Below are positions 22,401 to 33,885 of a stretch of 64,000 nt of DNA, one piece after another. Each line of letters starts with the position of its first letter. Position 1 is the first letter of the stretch. The stretch is from Neurospora intermedia (taxonomy: Eukaryota > Ascomycota > Sordariomycetes > Sordariales > Sordariaceae), in assembly GCA_037102815.1 (NCBI GenBank), contig BTPP01000004.1, forward strand, positions 4,278,001-4,342,000, read 5' to 3'. Position numbers and translations under genes: made by a program. The notes under the pieces are model-generated. The model was given only the letters and a program-made list of their open reading frames with translations, had not been told where the DNA came from and ran no database searches.

Positions 22401-24655
22401 TGGTCTGCTCATGGACTGCTGGCTTTGCTCTTCTTCTTCTCGCTAACATTGCCCACCGATAAACCATATTTTGTCGATGGTTGGTATTTTTTATTCTCTT
22501 CAATTTTCTTCTACTTCTTGTTACATGGTTGGCTGGTTTGGATTGCGACCTTGGGCTCGATGATACCACTTCTACTTCTTCTGTCGCGCTTTGTTGCACT
22601 TGGTCATCTTTTTGCTTCATTATATAACAATATCCTGTTACATGGGTGGTGGTTACTTTTGCTTTGCGTTTGGATATCTTGTGGCGGTTTGCTTTATCGG
22701 CATCTATGGGCTGGCTGCTGTTGAATATGTCGTAGGTAAATGTGGGATGGATCGAGGATATGAAGGATGGCGGACTCGTGGTGGTCTTGTAAATGAATGA
22801 GATTTATGTATGTTATAATTTTGTATGGGGGGCGGCATCAATCATCATGCTCTGGTTGGGGATATAATGGGAGGAAGGGTAGGGAAAAAGCGGAGCAGAT
22901 GAAGAGCTGAAAGCCCTAGGTGAAACAAATCATTATCACCATCATCGTAATACATGCAACATACCGTATCAGTCAGTCTTGAATATGTACCAGTTTCCAG
23001 TTGAACTTTCTTGAGGAACATGAGCACGAGCCGTGGGAAGCAAGCAAGCAGCTAGCCGCAGCGATAATGTTGATGTCGATCGTGTATCACAGCATTTGAA
23101 CTGCCCGTACGTGGGCATTACACTACAGCACTCCTTTCACCAATTCAAGTGGCTGGCCTTCGATGGCGTTGATCAACAGCTTCCGACCTCGCCGAGATCC
23201 GGGCAGCCCACTTACACTATGTAATATGTACACTAGCTAATGTATAGGCCGGAGATGCAACTGGGACGGGGGCTTTCGGGGCGGCCAAGCAATGCACTGA
23301 CGGGGAAGTGCTGGATGGGGAATTTCCTGAGGGGAAAACTGGAGGCACTCAAATTTTTATCAGATGGTTTGATAATCTTTGGCCAATCGAAAATCAGTGT
23401 GGCCAGCACCAAGTGGGGTGTAACCTTGTCAGCGGGCGTCATCGTCAAGCGGAAAGTGGAAAATGGTCAGGTCACACTCACTGCTCACTGGGGGGGCGGG
23501 CACATGCTGGAGTGACTGACTGGAGTCACCAACTGCGTGACATGGAAGTTGCCAAGGACCCCGACACCACTAGTTTATGGTATCGATACCTTTCTCTTTG
23601 GCTCTACATTATTCCACTTCTTCTTCTTCACAGGAAGGGTAGGGAAAACTCGTTCGTTCGTTCGTTGCTTCCCCTCCTCTTCCTCTCTTCAGACGAGATG
23701 GACGACCCACGGGGCTTCATCCATCGGGCCTGTATTCCATGTAATGTATGGTACTGGCCTGATGATCTTGGGAAAGCGGAACTTGACTGAGACAGGCGCG
23801 GCCACTACTACGTGAAACGAGCTCTGAAGCGGAGCGGGGGTGAGACAACTGACTGACTGAACCTTGCAACAGAAAAGGCAGCAACAAACAAACCTTTGGA
23901 CTCTGGCTTTCTTGTTGGGTTTTCATCCAACTTATCAACCCAATCCAACCCGCTTCCCAGCGCCGGGATACTCTATGCGCGGCGTGGTCCTATGGAATCC
24001 AAACTCCAAACAGTCACCCTACATTGGCTGCCTTTTGTCCTATGGTCGGCCTGTTTTCCTACGTAGGTATCCTCCTACATATCCTTACTGGACCCATCAC
24101 ATCAACTGAGGCGATCTGAGGCTGTACATAAAGGTGACCGACCCAAAGTCCCGACCTCGTGGATACCCTCTAAAAACACTTGCAAGGGGTCAACTATCCT
24201 GTCCTGTACCTACGCCGAGAAAGCACGCAGCAAAGGTTTCCATTTTGGGAGCGCAATCCTACGCTGTTTCGCCGCTGTTACCGCTATCACATTCAAGAAC
24301 TTGATACCACCCAACAGGTCCTACTCCTCTCACCTAACCTTGGATCATTGTTGCCTACTTACCTCTTCATCTTTTGTCTTTCTTCATTTCTTTGCATCTT
24401 TCTTTTCTCTTCTCCACTTCAATCTTTACGAGGCTGGTTTTGTGAATTACTTTCACGTCGATATTCTCTCCCGAACAGGCCACATGTGAAATTAAAGAGG
24501 TGGATTCAACAGTACCCTCAGTTTCATTATACTTTACGAATTTCCCTCACGCCACTTGAAACAAATCCAAACAGCACCCGCCTCCTTTGTTGAATCACCA
24601 AACAGCATTCATGAGCAGCATTACTCGGCAAACATAAAATTAGCGCAGCGGCAAG
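22401..24655. other. Intergenic, long promoter of the siderophore transporter
   Basis: About 2.25 kb: a T-rich 3' untranslated region after the RING-PH-VWA gene (22.4-22.8 kb), then the upstream region of the transporter with an iron-repressor-type GATA site (listed), a (CGTT)n run near 23651-23667 and CT-rich sequence before the ATG. No credible extra gene. Confidence 0.6.
23357..23365 (-). promoter_or_regulatory. SRE/SreA-type iron-repressor GATA site
   Basis: TTATCAGAT is the exact reverse complement of ATCTGATAA, which fits ATCWGATAA, the known binding sequence of fungal iron-responsive GATA repressors (SRE, SreA, Urbs1). A second GATAA lies six bases further on (23371-23375). The pair stands about 1.3 kb before the siderophore transporter start, and the next gene on the left ends 0.95 kb away and reads toward it. 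Match is seen; function is inferred. Confidence 0.5.
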
Positions 24656-26741
24656 ATGAGGCCCGGCGACGACGAGATAGGGTCGCCTCTCTTACACGGC
24701 CACTTCTCAACGGAACATCTCGAGGTCGGCAGTGACGGAGGAGACTATGGCACGGCTATTACCCCTCTGTACGAGAGTGATTGCACTACGCCCGGATCCG
24801 ATATTCAGGAGGGAGTGAGACAGATTGAAGCTGTCTCGAGGGCGTGGACCAAGTCTGCTTTGATTGTAGCCTATATGAGGTTCGTTACGTCCAATCGGGT
24901 GTTTTGTTCGAGAATTTCGACGAGGATTGCTAACACGGCTTGCTTAAAAGCATCTTTCTCATCGCTTTCACAACGTCACTCGAGGGTCAGGTCACATATG
25001 CCTTGACGGCTTTCGCTGTTAGCTCCTTCAATAACCACTCTCTGTTGTCGACTGTGTCTGTTGTTCAAAATGTGGTTAATGGTGGGTTGAGAACTGCAAA
25101 GTAACCGAATATCTTAAGGCACAGAAGAACTAACAGTTACCAGCCGTCATCAAACCTCCTATGGCCAAGATTGCCGATGTCTTTGGCCGTCTCGAGGCCT
25201 TTGCTATTTCCATCGTCCTTTGCGTACTTGGCTACATCCTCATGGCAGCCTCCAAGAACGTAGAAACCTACGCTTCGGCACAAATCTTCTACGCGGCTGG
25301 CTCAACGGGTCTGCAAATTCTCCAGCAGGTCTTCATTGCAGATACCAGTTCCTTCCTCAATCGAGCCCTCTTCTCCAGTCTGCCAGACAGCCCCTTTCTG
25401 GTCACGGTTTGGATCGGTCCGCTGATAGCGTCAGCCATTCTGGCATCGACAACCTGGCGATGGGGCTATGGCATGTGGGCGCTCATCCTGCCCGTTGCCT
25501 TTCTCCCCTTGGCCTTAAGTCTGTACCTCAACCGCCGGAAAGCTGAAGCACTAGGGATCCTCAAGCCAAAGCACTGTCGCAGCAACAACAACCACGGCAC
25601 CACCAAGACCAAGATTCGCCACATCCTCCTCCGCGACCTCGACATCATCGGCACTCTCCTCTTCAGCGCCGGCCTTTCCCTGATCCTGATCCCCTTAACC
25701 CTCATCTCCCGCTCCCCCCAGGGCTGGCACGACCCTAAGCTCCTCCCTATGATTATCCTCGGCATCTTCCTCCTCATCCTCTTCCCCCTCTGGGAATCCC
25801 GCCCCAACCTCGCTCCTCACCCCCTTTTACCCCTGGACCTCCTCAAATCCCGCACCTTCGTCGCCGGCTGCACCCTAGGGTTCTTCTACTTCATGATCTT
25901 CTACATCGCAGTCCAGCCCTACTTCTACTCCTACCTCCTCGTGGCTCTCAACCTCCCCGTCAACCGCGCAGGCCAAATCACCCAAACCTTTAGTTTCGCC
26001 TCCACCATCGCCGCCATCCTCGCCTCCCTCGGCATCCGCCAGAGCCGATCCCCGCGCCCCCGACCGTTCATCATCACCGGCGCCTTACTCTACACCTTCG
26101 CCATCGTCATCCTGCTCATGACCCGCACCAAGGGCGTGAGCATCCACTCGCTGTTCTCCGCCCAAGCCGTCCTCGGCGCTGGTGCGGGCCTGATGCACGT
26201 CGCCACGCAACTGGCCGTGCAAGCTTCCTGCGGCGACAAACACGCCCACGTCGGCGTCGCCACCGCTGCGTTTCTGACGCTCGTCGAAGTCGGCGCCGCC
26301 GTGGGAGCTGCCTTTAGCGGCGTCATCTGGGGCCGACTGATCCCGCGCAAACTCGTCGCTTACCTCCCTGACGCGCTGAAAGGGGAAGCCAAGAAGATAT
26401 ATGCTAGCGTGGTGGTGGCAAGGAGTTATCCCTGGGGAAGCGTGGAGCGGGAAGCGATTGCCAGAGCGTATCAGGAGACGGTCACGGTGCTTCTAAAGTT
26501 TGCGCTGGTGTGGTGCGTGCCGCTGGTGGTGGTGGCGCTGTTTGTCGGGGATTATAGGCTTGGTGAGGGAGGGAAGTGGGAGGTGTGGAATGGGAGGGGG
26601 CTGGTGGTGGGGACGGGCGAGGAGGAGATTGATGAGCGGGCGAGGAGGATGGAGGAGCGTGTGGAGTGGTGGAGGTTTTGGGTTTGGATGGGGAAGGGGA
26701 GGGGGTATTATAAGAGAATGAGACCTGGGAGGAGGGTGTAA
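24656..26741 (+). CDS. Siderophore-iron transporter, MFS family, 650 residues
   Basis: Exons 24656-24879, 24951-25081 and 25144-26741 join in frame (joins give AYMSIFLIAF and VVNAVIKPPM). After an acidic cytosolic N-terminus of about 60 residues the chain is a series of hydrophobic segments consistent with the 14-helix layout of this group. Family marks are SLEGQVTYALTAFA in the first loop/helix region, VIKPPMAKIADVFGR (the MFS loop 2-3 motif) and ADTSSFLNRALFSSLPD in the middle. These match the ARN/SIT/Mir siderophore transporters, which import ferric siderophores by proton symport. Which siderophore is carried cannot be read from sequence. The C-terminal tail is long, basic and rich in W/R/E. 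An iron-repressor GATA site lies upstream, consistent with induction under iron limitation. The first donor is GTTCGT, a weaker form. Confidence 0.9.
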
Positions 26742-27236
26742 GAGTGAGGGGTTTCTGTTTTGGATGTTGGATACGAACTGATTGTTGCTGCTGTTTGGAT
26801 ATGGGAATGTGGAAATGGGATATACCAAAGGGAAAGTCAAGGTTGGAGGAATCTTCAACGTGGAAGTACAGCATTGGATTGATTAGTTAGACAGCGTGTT
26901 TGTTAAGTCGGAGGATAGCGATGATACCATGATTTGATTGCTTGATTGCGGATTCTTCTTTGTGTATAAATAGGTTGAGATAGACTTCAAGATATGTAGA
27001 TAAGATCAACCTTTTCGTGTGGTATACTGGCAACTAATATAGTGAATATGTGCTACGACTTATCCCGCTCGATGACTGCTACAAACTAGTAGCCACCCAG
27101 GTAGAATAACGAAGCTCAACGGCAAGCTGTCGTATAAGATAACGATAGCCTATCAATAACGCCACAACAATGCATTCCACCTATCTCCTTCGGTCACTCT
27201 CAAGCAACCTCAGACTACCCACAATCATGTCGCCTC
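26742..27236. other. Short intergenic between convergent genes
   Basis: About 500 bases of 3' untranslated sequence from both sides. I see nothing else in it. Confidence 0.6.
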
Positions 27237-28711
27237 TTACTCTTCCATGATCTTCGTCTCAAAATGGAACCCAGCCTTATCCAACCTGTCAATGAACGGC
27301 TGTCCCAAGCAAGCAGGCGTGTAAATCCCACCACCACCAAGCTGTTCATCCACGCTCTCCTCTTCAAGCAACGTGGCAGCCGCCTCAGCTAGTAAGACTC
27401 CGGTATCTGTTCAGTCCGTTAGCATATCTCAAAACTCTCGTAAGTGCCTCAACAGTCGCCCATCCAGTGAAAAAGGGGAAGGAAAGATAACAAAAACTCA
27501 CAATAATAAACCGGCCCCCGGAACCAACACCGTCCAAACGCCCTCTTGTTCCCCTCCTCCCTTTCTTTGACTTCGTCTCCACCACCAAAATCAGGCTTCG
27601 CAACCCCCCAATACTCCAACTCATCCCGCTTCGCCACTTCCTCTTCGGCTCCCTCGCCCGGCTGATAGACAAACTTTTTCGCAATAGCCCTCAAAAACGG
27701 CGTAGCCATGACTAGCCCCAACACCATCAAGCCCAAATGGATAGCCACCCCGCTCAACCAGTTCCGGGGTTTCATGTACTGCTTGAAGCTAAACCTGGGA
27801 CCATAACTTTCATCTTCTTTCCCCTTGTTACTTGCCTCGGAAAGCAAACCCCAAGTGCGCTGCACGATCGCCGCGTCCGTCTTGGCTGCTACTGATGATG
27901 TTCCCAGTCCCAGAATGGGGGTGGTAGCTAAGCCAGTTACCTTTGTGATCCACGTGGTGCGCCGTTCGGCGAGATCTGGGTTCGGATGCGGGACGGGACT
28001 TAGGGCGTAGGGTTTATATGCTTCCTTCAACTGCTTGAGAGAAAAGGTCTCGAGGATGGTGAAGACTGTTGCGAGCGTGCCTCCGGAGGGAGCAGAGCGC
28101 AGGGTGTGGATGCTTAGCGTCACTTCGCCTGTTTTGGTCGCGGGACCGAACTCGCGCTTGAGTTGCTGGGCGAGGGACCAGGTGAGTAAGTCCGAGGGGG
28201 CGGATTCGATGCCGATTTGGGGAAACATTTTGGCTCCGGACTGCGCGGCCAACGAAGAGTATTTGGTGATCATCTTGTGGACAAAGGGGACTTCGCCTGT
28301 CACGTCAAAGTAGTGCGTGCCGGTGGCGGCGCAGGCGGCGAAGGCGGGCTCGCCTAGGGAGCCGTAGGGTCCGACGGTGGTGAGGAGGATGAAGGTCCGG
28401 CGGCAGAGGGATTCGAGGGCGGTGCGGTCGGTGGTGGAGGAGATGATCTCGATGGAGGGCGGGAGCCGGTCCGGGTTGAGTTCTTGGAGCCGGGACACGA
28501 CGGCTTCGAGCTTGGAGCGGGAACGGCCGGCTACGGCCCATTTCAGGGTGGTGGGTAGGTGCGTGGCGATGTGTTGGGCTGTGTATTTGCCGGTGTAGCC
28601 TGGTGGTTGTTAGCTTGGTGTTGGATGTGAGCTTTCAGGTTGGGTTGAGTACTCACCTGAGGCTCCATAGACGACAATGTCGTAGTCACGGCCGTGTTGT
28701 TTCAAAGGCAT
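27237..28711 (-). CDS. Saccharopine dehydrogenase-like oxidoreductase, 440 residues
   Basis: Minus-strand exons 28711-28657, 28599-27502 and 27406-27237 join in frame. The first join gives YDIVVYGASGYTGKY, a GxSGxxG Rossmann fold opening for NAD(P). Further family marks are FILLTTVGPYGSLGEPAFAAC and YFDVTGEVPFV, followed by GIESAPSDLL. Near residues 300-330 there is a hydrophobic stretch (AIHLGLMVLGLVMATPFL) that may dip into a membrane. Fungal and animal SCCPDH-like proteins (as opposed to lysine-pathway Lys1/Lys9) share this layout and are often found at lipid droplets or mitochondria; their substrate is unknown. The third exon closes with YTPACLGQPFIDRL, a conserved end. The family call is secure, the reaction is not. 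Confidence 0.88.
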
Positions 28712-28953
28712 CTTGAGAAGATGACTGGTTTCGTCTTTGGATGGGCGTATGTTAAAGGGTAGGTGAAACTGTGTCTAGGTTTGGGACAGGTGACGGAGTC
28801 TTTCACAACAGAGGTTGGGGTGAAATCGATATCAAAGTGAACAAGAGAAGAATATCTCAACCCTTCAGTTCTTTATAGGATCCGGGATGCCAACAGGAAA
28901 GAGCGGAGCAAAAGTGTCTGAGCAACTTAGTATAGGTCGAGATGATGCATCAT

Positions 28954-29382
28954 TTATATGAAGATTTTGACCACGGGGGGACCGCGGAAGGACCGCATCG
29001 GCGTCATCGGAACACCAACCCTTTTCCAAACATGCTCCGTCCCTTCTTGTTTGGCTTCCACCGAAGCGTAAAACACCACGCCATATGTCACCATTGCAAC
29101 CGCTTCATGCTTGTCCAGCCGAGGCATAACAGCTGAGCAGTTCCGCTGGATACTCTGGATGCCATCCGAAATAGGCAAGCACCGCCGTTTCATGCGGTCA
29201 AGAGGAACGGATGAAGGAGTCTTGGGCGGGACGGGGCCATTGACAAAGTCTTCGCAGCCCGCAATGCCTCCCGCCGGAACACGGCCCAGATCTGGAGTGC
29301 GTCCGAGATCGTCGATACAATGTCCGGTCCCTCCCTGATCAAGCAGTCCAGCAACCCCAGAGACTTCTCTGGATGTCGGGAT
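28954..29382 (-). CDS. Hypothetical protein, start unresolved
   Basis: A minus-strand frame is open for 142 codons to TAA 28956-28954. It reads like real protein (GLLDQGGTGHCIDDLGRT, CEDFVNGPVPPKTPSS, AVAMVTYGVVFYASVEAK) with a C-terminal GPPVVKIFI. The first ATG in this frame is at 29193, but good coding text starts well before it, so a 5' exon is likely. A candidate is a frame opening at ATG 29538 (MALKVRTVCTSDTLVDF), though I found no clean donor/acceptor pair for it. I do not recognise the family. It sits between an oxidoreductase and rpl43 with no sign of co-regulation. Confidence 0.35.
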   Translation of the reverse strand: MPTSREVSGVAGLLDQGGTGHCIDDLGRTPDLGRVPAGGIAGCEDFVNGPVPPKTPSSVPLDRMKRRCLPISDGIQSIQRNCSAVMPRLDKHEAVAMVTYGVVFYASVEAKQEGTEHVWKRVGVPMTPMRSFRGPPVVKIFI

Positions 29383-30132
29383 TCATTCCGCTCAATGAAG
29401 ACGTAAAGATATCTCATTGGATAGTGTTACGGCTGAGTGTCCGAACCGTTGTTTGTTGACAGCGCTTGAACACTGTACCGCGGTAGTAAAGTCCACCAAA
29501 GTATCACTTGTGCAGACAGTGCGAACCTTGAGGGCCATTGCGGGAGGGACGCTGCAAAATTTGAGCTAGAGCGCTGCATGCTTTTTGAAGAAACCCACAT
29601 TGAGACTTCTCCGTAGGTAAGGTAGTCCACCAATTTGCAGAGTATGTAGTGGTTCTGTAGTTGTGAAACCTGAATATCACATGGGGAGTCGGAAAGAGTT
29701 TGGAGGGTGTTCACAGAGCATTGGGAGCACGACAGGAGTTCAAAGGAGACGATGACGGGAGAAGAAACGAACAATTGCTGGGTACCTCTAAACTGACAGA
29801 GTTGTTGTTGGCTGATGTCACACAAGCGACTGGCGCGGGCCAGCTGTCAATTCGAAGCTGGCAGTGGCTCAGCTGCCAATGTGGGCAAAAGCCCCGCCAA
29901 TGCCAAGACATTTGTCAGGCACACACACTGGACCCGGACTCTGGCCCTGGCACAGAGTCCCGTCGGCAAAATGGTTCTGCCTAGGGTCCGAAAAAAAGTT
30001 CCCGGGGTGTGGACCGGCCGTCGCAGCGCTCGCACACCACACAAGAGAAAAAAGCCCTGGCCTTTTGTCAAATTCGCACATCGCCAGCAAGGACGGTAGT
30101 TTTCCAGACAACGACCACCTCAACCAGCCAAA

Positions 30133-31072
30133 ATGTCTAAGCGCACCAAGAAGGTCGGAATCTCCGGCAAGGTATGTAACTCTCCATTTCCAGAAAGAAT
30201 GCGTTGCGGCGAGATGGCTAATTTTTGAATTTGCGAAAATAGTACGGTACTAGGTATGTAATGACGGTTTCCTTCGACTTGACACTCCTTTGATCGACGA
30301 GATTCACCGAGGATATTCGACGACGACGACGAAACCAATGGCGACAAGACGACAGAGAACAAAGAGCTACACGGCTGAAAATGACAAGCCTCTCTGGGCG
30401 CCGACTGTGGTGGACGTGCTGAGGATGGAAAAGAGAGGGCATTCGATATGAAAACATGACTCGGCAACCAAGGTCAACAATCCGTGGGAGCGACACTCGA
30501 GCTAAATCAACAACGTCGACCTCTGCACCCTGAAAATTCCATGGGCCATTGCGAACGCCTTCACCTCGACATCACCTTCATTACCTTTTCACAGACCTTG
30601 GATACTCTACCCGGCTCAATCAGTTCACAACGGAAGCACCACTACGAATGAATCTCGTCGATCACGCACTTTCAAACAAATCCAGCAAAGGAACAGCATC
30701 ACTGACCAACAATCACAAACAGATACGGTGCTTCGCTCCGTAAGCTGGTCAAGAGTCAGTACCCAACAGACCCCCACGCCTCGTCATCATCAGGTTACTA
30801 ACAACCCCACAGAGCAGGAAGTGTCCCAGCACGCCCGCTACACTTGCACCTTCTGCGGCAAGAACACTGTCCGTCGCTCCTCCGTCGGCATCTGGTCTTG
30901 CAAGGCCTGCAAGAAGACCCTGGCTGGTGGTGCCTACACCGTCTCGTAAGTTTTCACCAAAATGGACACTTCTCGATAGTATCTCGTCTTCTAACATTCC
31001 ATCTCTAGCACCCCCGCCGCCGCTGCCATGCGCTCCACCCTCCGCCGTCTCCGTGAGATCACTGAGGTCTAA
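30133..31072 (+). CDS. rpl43: 60S ribosomal protein eL43 (Rpl43/L37a), 92 residues
   Basis: Five exons: 30133-30171, 30243-30253, 30723-30754, 30813-30945 and 31009-31072, all with GT...AG introns. They join in frame to exactly 92 codons plus TAA, the length usual for eL43. The protein starts [21 protein letters not shown], has the zinc ribbon CTFCGKN...CKAC (four Cys, about 39-60) and ends with [14 protein letters not shown]. It binds 25S rRNA near the E site of the large subunit. Exon 2 is only 11 bases long (codes YGT plus two bases of Arg). Leaving it out puts exon 3 in a frame that stops after six codons, so it is needed. Intron 2 is the longest (469 bases). I looked there for C/D snoRNA boxes and saw none convincing. 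Assignment is secure. Confidence 0.96.
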
Positions 31073-33885
31073 AGTGGTCGTTTAGCTGGCATTTTTGGTC
31101 TTTCGGGTTAGGTGTCATGGAAAAGGATAATTGGGGATCTGCGGATTTACTTTGGGATGAAACAGATTTCCTTCAATAACGACTTTGCTGCTACCCATTG
31201 CGACATCACTATTGCGTGGTCTGGAGACGGGGCGATCCAGACAGGGAGTTTTACCGGCGTCTCTTTCCTCACATGAAGCATGGCTTGGGAAGATGTCTTC
31301 AAAGATCGCCAGGTTTGATTTTACGGTAGACAATGACCATGATACCCTTTCCTGTTGGCCAAATCCGACGACCCTCCAGCATTTTGGTGATCAGATGTTC
31401 GCAAACTCATATTTTAGAACTCTTTCTTGTCACGCTCCTGGTTCGCGGGTTCCTGCATCTGTAGAACGGCAAACAATGAATTTGGGAGCGCTCTGAACTT
31501 GCCTGACGGCTGCCTCTGAAGAATGGAGCTGAAGGGCACGCGGATGTGATGACGGCATTAGATGGGGTACGTAGAGAGTGAGCTTGGAAAGAGGACCGGT
31601 CAGATGCGATTTGTGCTACGACCTATGGTAGGCATGTTGAGCACAAGCTTCGCGGTTCCGATTCATACACCACGACAGTGCATACCCGAGTGATAATTGC
31701 GTGATATTGTTATGTCCTCAGCTCCCAGCTTCCACATAGCCACATCTTATGAGCCTGCCCACAAACACATGAGCCGAAACGTATCCCCGTATCAACTTGA
31801 TCGTGAACAGGATTGCAGATAAGGAATCTCTATGGTAGTGTAGCATGGGCAGCCAACGGGGTGTATGATCCACTCTACCCCTGCCAAACCAACGACTCAA
31901 CGAGGTCTCGAGGACCGTCCTCCCGGTCGTCTTGCACTCACAAGTGTCCGGGTGGCACTTGTCGATGCATTTAAAGTGGTATCATGTTTCCCTTTGTAGC
32001 TTCATCCTTAATTACATCCAAAATCAAGAAACATCGGAAAGAAGTCATGGATTGTGACTGCCATTGACGCGATGAACAACACATTACCCCATCGACCCTC
32101 ACTGTTGATTATAGTCATCCGAACATGTTTGTCGTGAGGAATTCCAAAGTTGTGAACAAATAATGTTGAGTTCGAAGTGACAGTTATTACCATCAATCAG
32201 CAATAGCATCGGCCTATTACTGCATCCAACCGTAGAGGTACCTGGGCATCTTGAGGCAACCCTCCGTTATCCAGATACACACCAACAGTTTTGGGCAGGT
32301 ACTTGTACCAAAGAGCGAGCAGGATGACCTATCACGCATCAAGGTTCTCATTCCATAATCGTTACATGGACTGTTTGTGCCCGTCACCATCTTACCTTCT
32401 TCCCCGCCCTTTTCATCCCGCGGGTGTCTTTCCTCAACTGGAATCATTTGATTGCCTGCCCGGACCAGGCGCTCGTTACATACCTCCATTCTTGGCGTTC
32501 GAGGCTTGGGACCTTCATGGTTTTGGCAACCATGATAGTGTCTAGATTATTAGACCAACAAGCAACCGTGAGTCAGCTGGCTTTTCCCACGTGTCTTTTC
32601 GAGGGCGCTGGAGGGTGGAGAAATCCAAAATCGCCGTCTTCTGCATGCAGTTTCTGGTGGGCATGACTGTTGTACATAGTATGCTTACAGACTATGCCTG
32701 ATTTCCCTGAAAGTTGAACATCAACCCCCCGGCTGGGGGCCCTATACAGTAGGGTGAACACACACACCTCCATGCCTGCACGGGGATGTATATTATCATC
32801 ACAGTTGTCCAGTGCTGCTATCTACCTACCTCTCCTATACTACAGCTCCCGCTACTTACTATTTATGTGACCTCCGACCCTGTCCTTGGCTGGTGAATCT
32901 TGGGCGGGGCCTCGCATGGGATTGGTCCATGTCTCGGTTGCGTTTAACACGGGGCTCTGAAGGCGAAAAAAAGCCGTCTCCAGATCTGGAATATTTTGGC
33001 AGGCATCACTCAGTCTTCCTTCTTTTCTTGCTCCAACAAGCGTAAGCGGTGGTCTCTGGTTTCTCCAAAAAGTCCAACGCTCGACCCTCCAAACAAACAA
33101 CGCCCGTGCATGACAACGGAAACCCGGACCCTTCCCTGACCACAAAGGTTCTCGGATTCTCTTCAGGTTCTCAAATCTGCCCCTCGATTCTACCTACCTA
33201 CCTACCTACCTACCTACCTACCTACCTACCTACCTACCTACCTCTACCTACTCGACACTGAGCCTTTCATCCGTTCGTTGAAGCTTTTCAGGTTCCAGGT
33301 CCCTTGTTGGCTTCCACCTTCTCTCGCGCTCGTTCGTGAGTGGCCCGTTCACGGCAACCTTGAAATTCCACTTTCTAGCTTGACGTTGCTTTCCTTCACC
33401 TGCCTGGCATCCCGTCACCATTCACAAAACGGATCCGACCTGTGACCTACTACCGGACCTCCATCTGCACTTTGGCCGTCTTTCCCTCCTGCAACTGCAA
33501 CTCACCTCACCTTTTCCCACACTGCTTCCATCAGCGGCAAACTACTTACCCACCTCCACTGCACAAACCCAAACCCACACCTGCTGCCGCAAATCACTTA
33601 CACACCATTACCACCACCGCCAAAAGCACCGCCAGCACCGCCAACCATAGCAACATTCAACACCTCTTTGCTCGCCCTGAAGTGACCTAACTACCTACGT
33701 TATCTCATTTCGGACAGGGGAGGCTCATCGTCGCTTGCTTGGAGTGCTTGGTCAGGTAACTCCTTTAGACGTTGCCAATCGTGCCCTGCACATCTCATAT
33801 TTTATCTTTTCAGTTGCATGACTTCATTACCCGTCTTTTGCCCAGAAGCTGCCTTTCTCAGCATCGCGCCACCATCCCAGTCGTG
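31073..33885. other. Intergenic, upstream of RING-PHD gene
   Basis: About 2.8 kb without a supportable gene. The right 700 bases are C/T-rich leader-like sequence containing a (CTAC)n microsatellite. The left part has only short non-coding-looking frames. Confidence 0.55.
33190..33242 (+). repeat. (CTAC)n microsatellite, 13 units
   Basis: Thirteen near-perfect tandem CTAC units about 650 bases before the RING-PHD start. Shorter CTAC runs recur elsewhere in this window. Confidence 0.95.

Noticed and set aside
30254-30722. Intronic snoRNA in rpl43
   Set aside because: No convincing pair of C and D boxes or H/ACA shape found by eye.
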